Assembly (NCBI RefSeq): GCF_014635325.1
Contig: NZ_BMCT01000001.1
Span: 1,083,743 to 1,147,742 of the forward strand
DNA from: Azorhizobium oxalatiphilum
GTDB taxonomy: Bacteria > Pseudomonadota > Alphaproteobacteria > Rhizobiales > Xanthobacteraceae
Direction: 5' to 3'
DNA length: 64,000 nucleotides
Part shown: positions 61,408 to 64,000 of the stretch, one piece after another
Numbering within the stretch: the first letter of the stretch is position 1
Layout of the letters: the number at the start of each line of letters is the position of its first letter
Made by a program: the position numbers and the translations under genes
Notes under the pieces: model-generated
What the model was told of the DNA's origin: nothing
Databases searched by the model: none
The model's input: only the letters and a program-made list of their open reading frames with translations

Positions 61408-61979
61408 GGGCAGGCCTCCGTGGTGATGGTGGGCAGGATGGCTGCATCCACCACGCCGGAGGCGAAGCTGAAGGGCGCATCATAGAGCCGCAGCGCCACC
61501 TGCACGTCGTGCCGGGCGCCGGTGGGCACCCAGTTGCCGGAATGGGCGCGCGGGCTCAGCACGATGTCGAGGTCGCCGGCCGTGGAATAGACCGGCTCCG
61601 CCGAGGTGAAGCCGTGGCGCTCGGCGCCGTTGTCGATGAGCGCGCCCTTGCCGTCCATGACGGTGAGCGTCCACAGCCGGGCCTGCGGCAGGCGGCCGGA
61701 GATGCGGATGTCGCAGCGCCCGTCCAGCCCCTTGCCGGCGCTGTCCTGCCGGGCGAGGAACAGGAGGCCGTCCGCCAGTTCCAGCGGCAGCTCGCCGGAG
61801 CGGGCGACGAAGGCGCGGGCGTAAGGATCGGCCTGCGTGGTGCCGGAGCGCGGCCAGCCTTCCCACGCCCCCGCGCGCACGAGATCCATGCCGCGTGACT
61901 TGGTGACGGCAAGCCATGTGGCGCCGAGCCCGAGGCCGGCGGCGATGGCGAAGGTGGCGACGAGGGAGAAGGCGCGCAC
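61404..61979 (-). CDS. DUF1214 family protein
   Basis: A 191-residue protein with an N-terminal hydrophobic anchor or signal (FSLVATFAIAAGLGLGATWL) and the DUF1214 region with LARQDSAGKGLDGRCDIRI and WTLTVMDGKGALIDNGAERHG (blocks WTLTVMDGKGAL and NGAERHGF). It precedes and overlaps the DUF1254 gene. In many bacteria both domains form one polypeptide; here they are two proteins. The pair lies 14 bp downstream of a penicillin-binding protein gene in the same direction. Confidence 0.85.
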   Translation of the reverse strand: MRAFSLVATFAIAAGLGLGATWLAVTKSRGMDLVRAGAWEGWPRSGTTQADPYARAFVARSGELPLELADGLLFLARQDSAGKGLDGRCDIRISGRLPQARLWTLTVMDGKGALIDNGAERHGFTSAEPVYSTAGDLDIVLSPRAHSGNWVPTGARHDVQVALRLYDAPFSFASGVVDAAILPTITTEACP

Positions 61980-61992
61980 GGAAATCGGGCCG

Positions 61993-64000
61993 TCAGTTGG
62001 CGCGGCCGGCCGGTTCCACCGAGGCGGTGGGGCCGGCGGGGCGCTGCGCGGGCAGGGGGGCGGCTTCCTTGAACAGCCGCTCCAGACGGCTGAGGTCGGC
62101 GGCGGCCTTGGGCGACAAAGTGATGGGCCGCTCGTTGGCCTCCAGCCCGGGCACCTCGATGGGCGGGGGCGGCGGGTCGAGCTTGGGCGCCGGCTCGTTG
62201 CCGAGGCCGGGAATGGTCTTCAGTTCGATGCCCTGATGGGCATAGGCCATCACCTTCTGCCACGTCATGGCGGGCAGGGTGCCGCCGGTCATGCGGTTCA
62301 TGGACTGGTAGTCGTCATTGCCGAACCAGACGCCGCCCACATAATTGCCGGTGAAGGCCATGAACCACGCGTCGCGATAGGCATTGGTGGTGCCGGTCTT
62401 GCCGGCGACCTTGATGTTCTCCAGCCGCGAGCGGCGGCCGGTGCCGTTCTCGATCACGTTGTTCAGCATGGGATTGATCATGCCGATGATGTCCGGCGGG
62501 ATGAGCTGCTTGGGCTTGGGCGCATCGCGGTCGAAGCGCCAGAGCACGGCGCCGTCGCCGATGCGGATCTCCACCATGGCGTGGGGATAGACGCTCTTCC
62601 CGCCATTGGCGAACACCGAATAGGCGGTGGCCATGTCCACGAGGTTCACTTCCGCCGCGCCCAGCGGCAAAGCCGGCGAGGTCTTCAGCTCGGAGGTGAT
62701 GCCCATGGAGTGGGCGAGGTCGATGATCTTGTTGCGGCCATAGCGATCGCCGAGGCGCACCGCCACCGTGTTCAGCGAATGCTGGAGCGCGGTCTTGAGC
62801 GTGATGGTGCCCATATAGCTGCGGCCATAGTTCTGCGGGCACCAGTTGCCGTTGCAATACGGCGCATCCACCACCTTGCTGTCCGGCCTCATGCCGCCGA
62901 TCAGCGCGGTGGTGTAGACGAAGGGCTTGAAGGAGGAGCCGGGCTGGCGCAGGGCGTCGGTGGCGCGGTTGAACTGGCTCTCGCCATAGTCGCGTCCGCC
63001 CACCATGGCGCGCACGGTGCCGTTGGGCTCCATGATGACGATGGCGCCCTGATTGACCTTGTAGTCCTTGCCGAACTCGCGCAGCGACTGGTCCAGCGCC
63101 GCTTCCGCCACCAGCTGGATGTTGGGATCGAGGCCGGTGCGCACCACGAAGGAGCGCTCGTTCACGCTTTTCGGCAGCGTGTCCACGAACTTGCGGACCT
63201 CGGTGAAGGCGTAGTCCAGATAATAGTCGGGCACCGCATTGTCGCGGCGATCGATGGGCGTGGCGGGGCTGCGGCGGGCACCGAATACCTGACCCTCGGT
63301 CATGAAGCCGGCATCCACCAGATTGTCGAGCACGGTGGAGGCGCGGGCGCGGGCGGCGGGCAGGTTGATGTGGGGCGCGAACTTGGTGGGGGCCTTGAAC
63401 AGGCCGGCCAGCATGGCGCTCTCGGCCAGATTCACCTCGCGCACCGACTTGCCGAAATAGTAGCGCGCCGCCGCATCCACGCCGTAGGCGCCGCCGCCGA
63501 GATAGGCGCGGTCGAGATAGAGCTTGAGGATCTGGCTCTTGGTCAGCCGGCTTTCCAGCCACATGGCCAGGAACGCCTCCTTGACCTTGCGCTCGATGGT
63601 GCGCTCGTTGGACAGGAACAGGTTCTTGGCCAGCTGCTGGGAGAGCGAGGAGCCGCCCTGCCGCACGCCGCCGGCCCGCGCATTGGTGACGACGGCGCGC
63701 AGGGTGCCGCCCACATCGATGCCGAAATGCTCGTAGAAGCGCCGGTCCTCGGTGGCGAGCGTCGCCTTGATGAGGGTGTCGGGGATTTCCTCCAGAGGCA
63801 CGGTATCGTTCTGCTTTACCCCGCGCTCGCCCAGCACGTTGCCGTAGCGGTCGAGGAAGGTGACGGCCAGTTCCGTGCGCTTCAGCCAGTCGTCGGAGGT
63901 TTCCTGGAAGGCGGGGAGCGCGAGGGCCAGCAGGGCCACGAAACCGGCGGCGCCGAGCGTGAAGCCCTCGGAGGCCATGCCGACGAAGAAGCGCGGAACG
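61993..64000 (-). CDS. Class A penicillin-binding protein (PBP1A-type), 5' end outside window
   Basis: Bifunctional cell-wall synthase: glycosyltransferase and DD-transpeptidase. The visible part starts inside the N-terminal membrane region. The glycosyltransferase motifs are ATEDRRFYEHFGID and GGSSLSQQLAKNLFLSNERT (blocks QGGSSLSQQLAKN and NERTIERKVKEA). The transpeptidase has SSFKPF (SxxK), SLN (SxN-like) and KTGTTNAYRDAWF (KTG). The frame is open through 64000. The internal ATG at 63978 is too late to be the true start, because the preceding residues (FFVG) continue the usual tail. The C-terminus is Pro-rich. The DUF1214/DUF1254 pair follows. Confidence 0.93.
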   Translation of the reverse strand, partial: VPRFFVGMASEGFTLGAAGFVALLALALPAFQETSDDWLKRTELAVTFLDRYGNVLGERGVKQNDTVPLEEIPDTLIKATLATEDRRFYEHFGIDVGGTLRAVVTNARAGGVRQGGSSLSQQLAKNLFLSNERTIERKVKEAFLAMWLESRLTKSQILKLYLDRAYLGGGAYGVDAAARYYFGKSVREVNLAESAMLAGLFKAPTKFAPHINLPAARARASTVLDNLVDAGFMTEGQVFGARRSPATPIDRRDNAVPDYYLDYAFTEVRKFVDTLPKSVNERSFVVRTGLDPNIQLVAEAALDQSLREFGKDYKVNQGAIVIMEPNGTVRAMVGGRDYGESQFNRATDALRQPGSSFKPFVYTTALIGGMRPDSKVVDAPYCNGNWCPQNYGRSYMGTITLKTALQHSLNTVAVRLGDRYGRNKIIDLAHSMGITSELKTSPALPLGAAEVNLVDMATAYSVFANGGKSVYPHAMVEIRIGDGAVLWRFDRDAPKPKQLIPPDIIGMINPMLNNVIENGTGRRSRLENIKVAGKTGTTNAYRDAWFMAFTGNYVGGVWFGNDDYQSMNRMTGGTLPAMTWQKVMAYAHQGIELKTIPGLGNEPAPKLDPPPPPIEVPGLEANERPITLSPKAAADLSRLERLFKEAAPLPAQRPAGPTASVEPAGRAN

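Noticed and set aside
1-64000. tRNA, rRNA or insertion sequence genes
   Set aside because: No cloverleaf with CCA end, rRNA-like sequence or transposase was seen in any intergenic region or frame.

Overview
The window is GC-rich, densely coded DNA from an alphaproteobacterium of the order Hyphomicrobiales (Rhizobiales). The combination of a MucR/Ros regulator, the phosphotransferase ChpT, the DUF1134 envelope protein EipA, a DnaA-IV-like/DUF6456 pair and a nifV-cysE operon behind a textbook sigma-54 promoter suggests a nitrogen-fixing member of the Xanthobacteraceae (Xanthobacter/Azorhizobium-like). That placement is inferred from gene content, not from a marker gene. I saw no rRNA, tRNA, CRISPR array, transposase or phage module.

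Layout. 1-1.9 kb: the 3' part of an isovaleryl-CoA-type acyl-CoA dehydrogenase overlapping a short-chain dehydrogenase. 1.9-8.9 kb (minus strand): a branched-chain-type ABC transporter operon (livG, acyl-CoA ligase, livH, livM, binding protein, livF). A short AT-rich promoter separates it from a divergent phenylacetate-CoA-ligase-like gene and a TetR regulator. Together these look like one module for uptake, CoA activation and beta-oxidation of a carboxylic acid I cannot identify. 11.2-13.5 kb: a large serralysin-like metalloprotease, an 18-G tract and asd. 14.9-16.8 kb: two small envelope proteins and a phosphoesterase. 16.9-21.1 kb: sulfate permease genes cysT-cysW without their ATPase or binding protein, then sigma-54 promoter, nifV and cysE. 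21.3-25 kb: nhaA with a structured, riboswitch-like leader, a Tat-exported beta-carbonic anhydrase and a divergent regulator. 25-30.3 kb: an MFS transporter and a MarR-controlled aromatic-acid efflux operon (FUSC, DUF1656, HlyD-type). 30.5-34.5 kb: AraC regulator, ParDE toxin-antitoxin pair, LysR regulator, PPC-domain protein and a small secreted protein. 34.8-42.7 kb: coiled-coil membrane protein, eipA, cysQ, chpT, an S9 oligopeptidase and mucR. 42.9-49.9 kb: three poorly characterised genes, a large MscS-type channel, a Tat-exported metallo-beta-lactamase-fold enzyme with a divergent LysR regulator, and sufE. 50-56.9 kb: DUF5330, a histidine kinase overlapping a peptidoglycan-binding protein, DUF1491, a 43-residue small protein, a diguanylate cyclase, an FAD oxidoreductase and a 69-residue protein. 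57.4-64 kb: an autotransporter with repeated passenger modules, a DUF1254/DUF1214 pair and a class A penicillin-binding protein cut by the window end.

The most noteworthy points are the perfect sigma-54 promoter of nifV-cysE, the three-way-junction leader of nhaA that fits a cation (Li+/Na+) riboswitch, a palindromic MarR operator in front of the efflux operon, several families of dispersed intergenic repeats (some placed on stop codons), and small or poorly described genes (43-aa protein, DnaA-IV-like/DUF6456 pair). Genes with non-canonical catalytic motifs (SDR without YxxxK, PaaK-like protein without the usual ATP loop) sit next to the transporter module. No single large undescribed defence or mobile system is visible.
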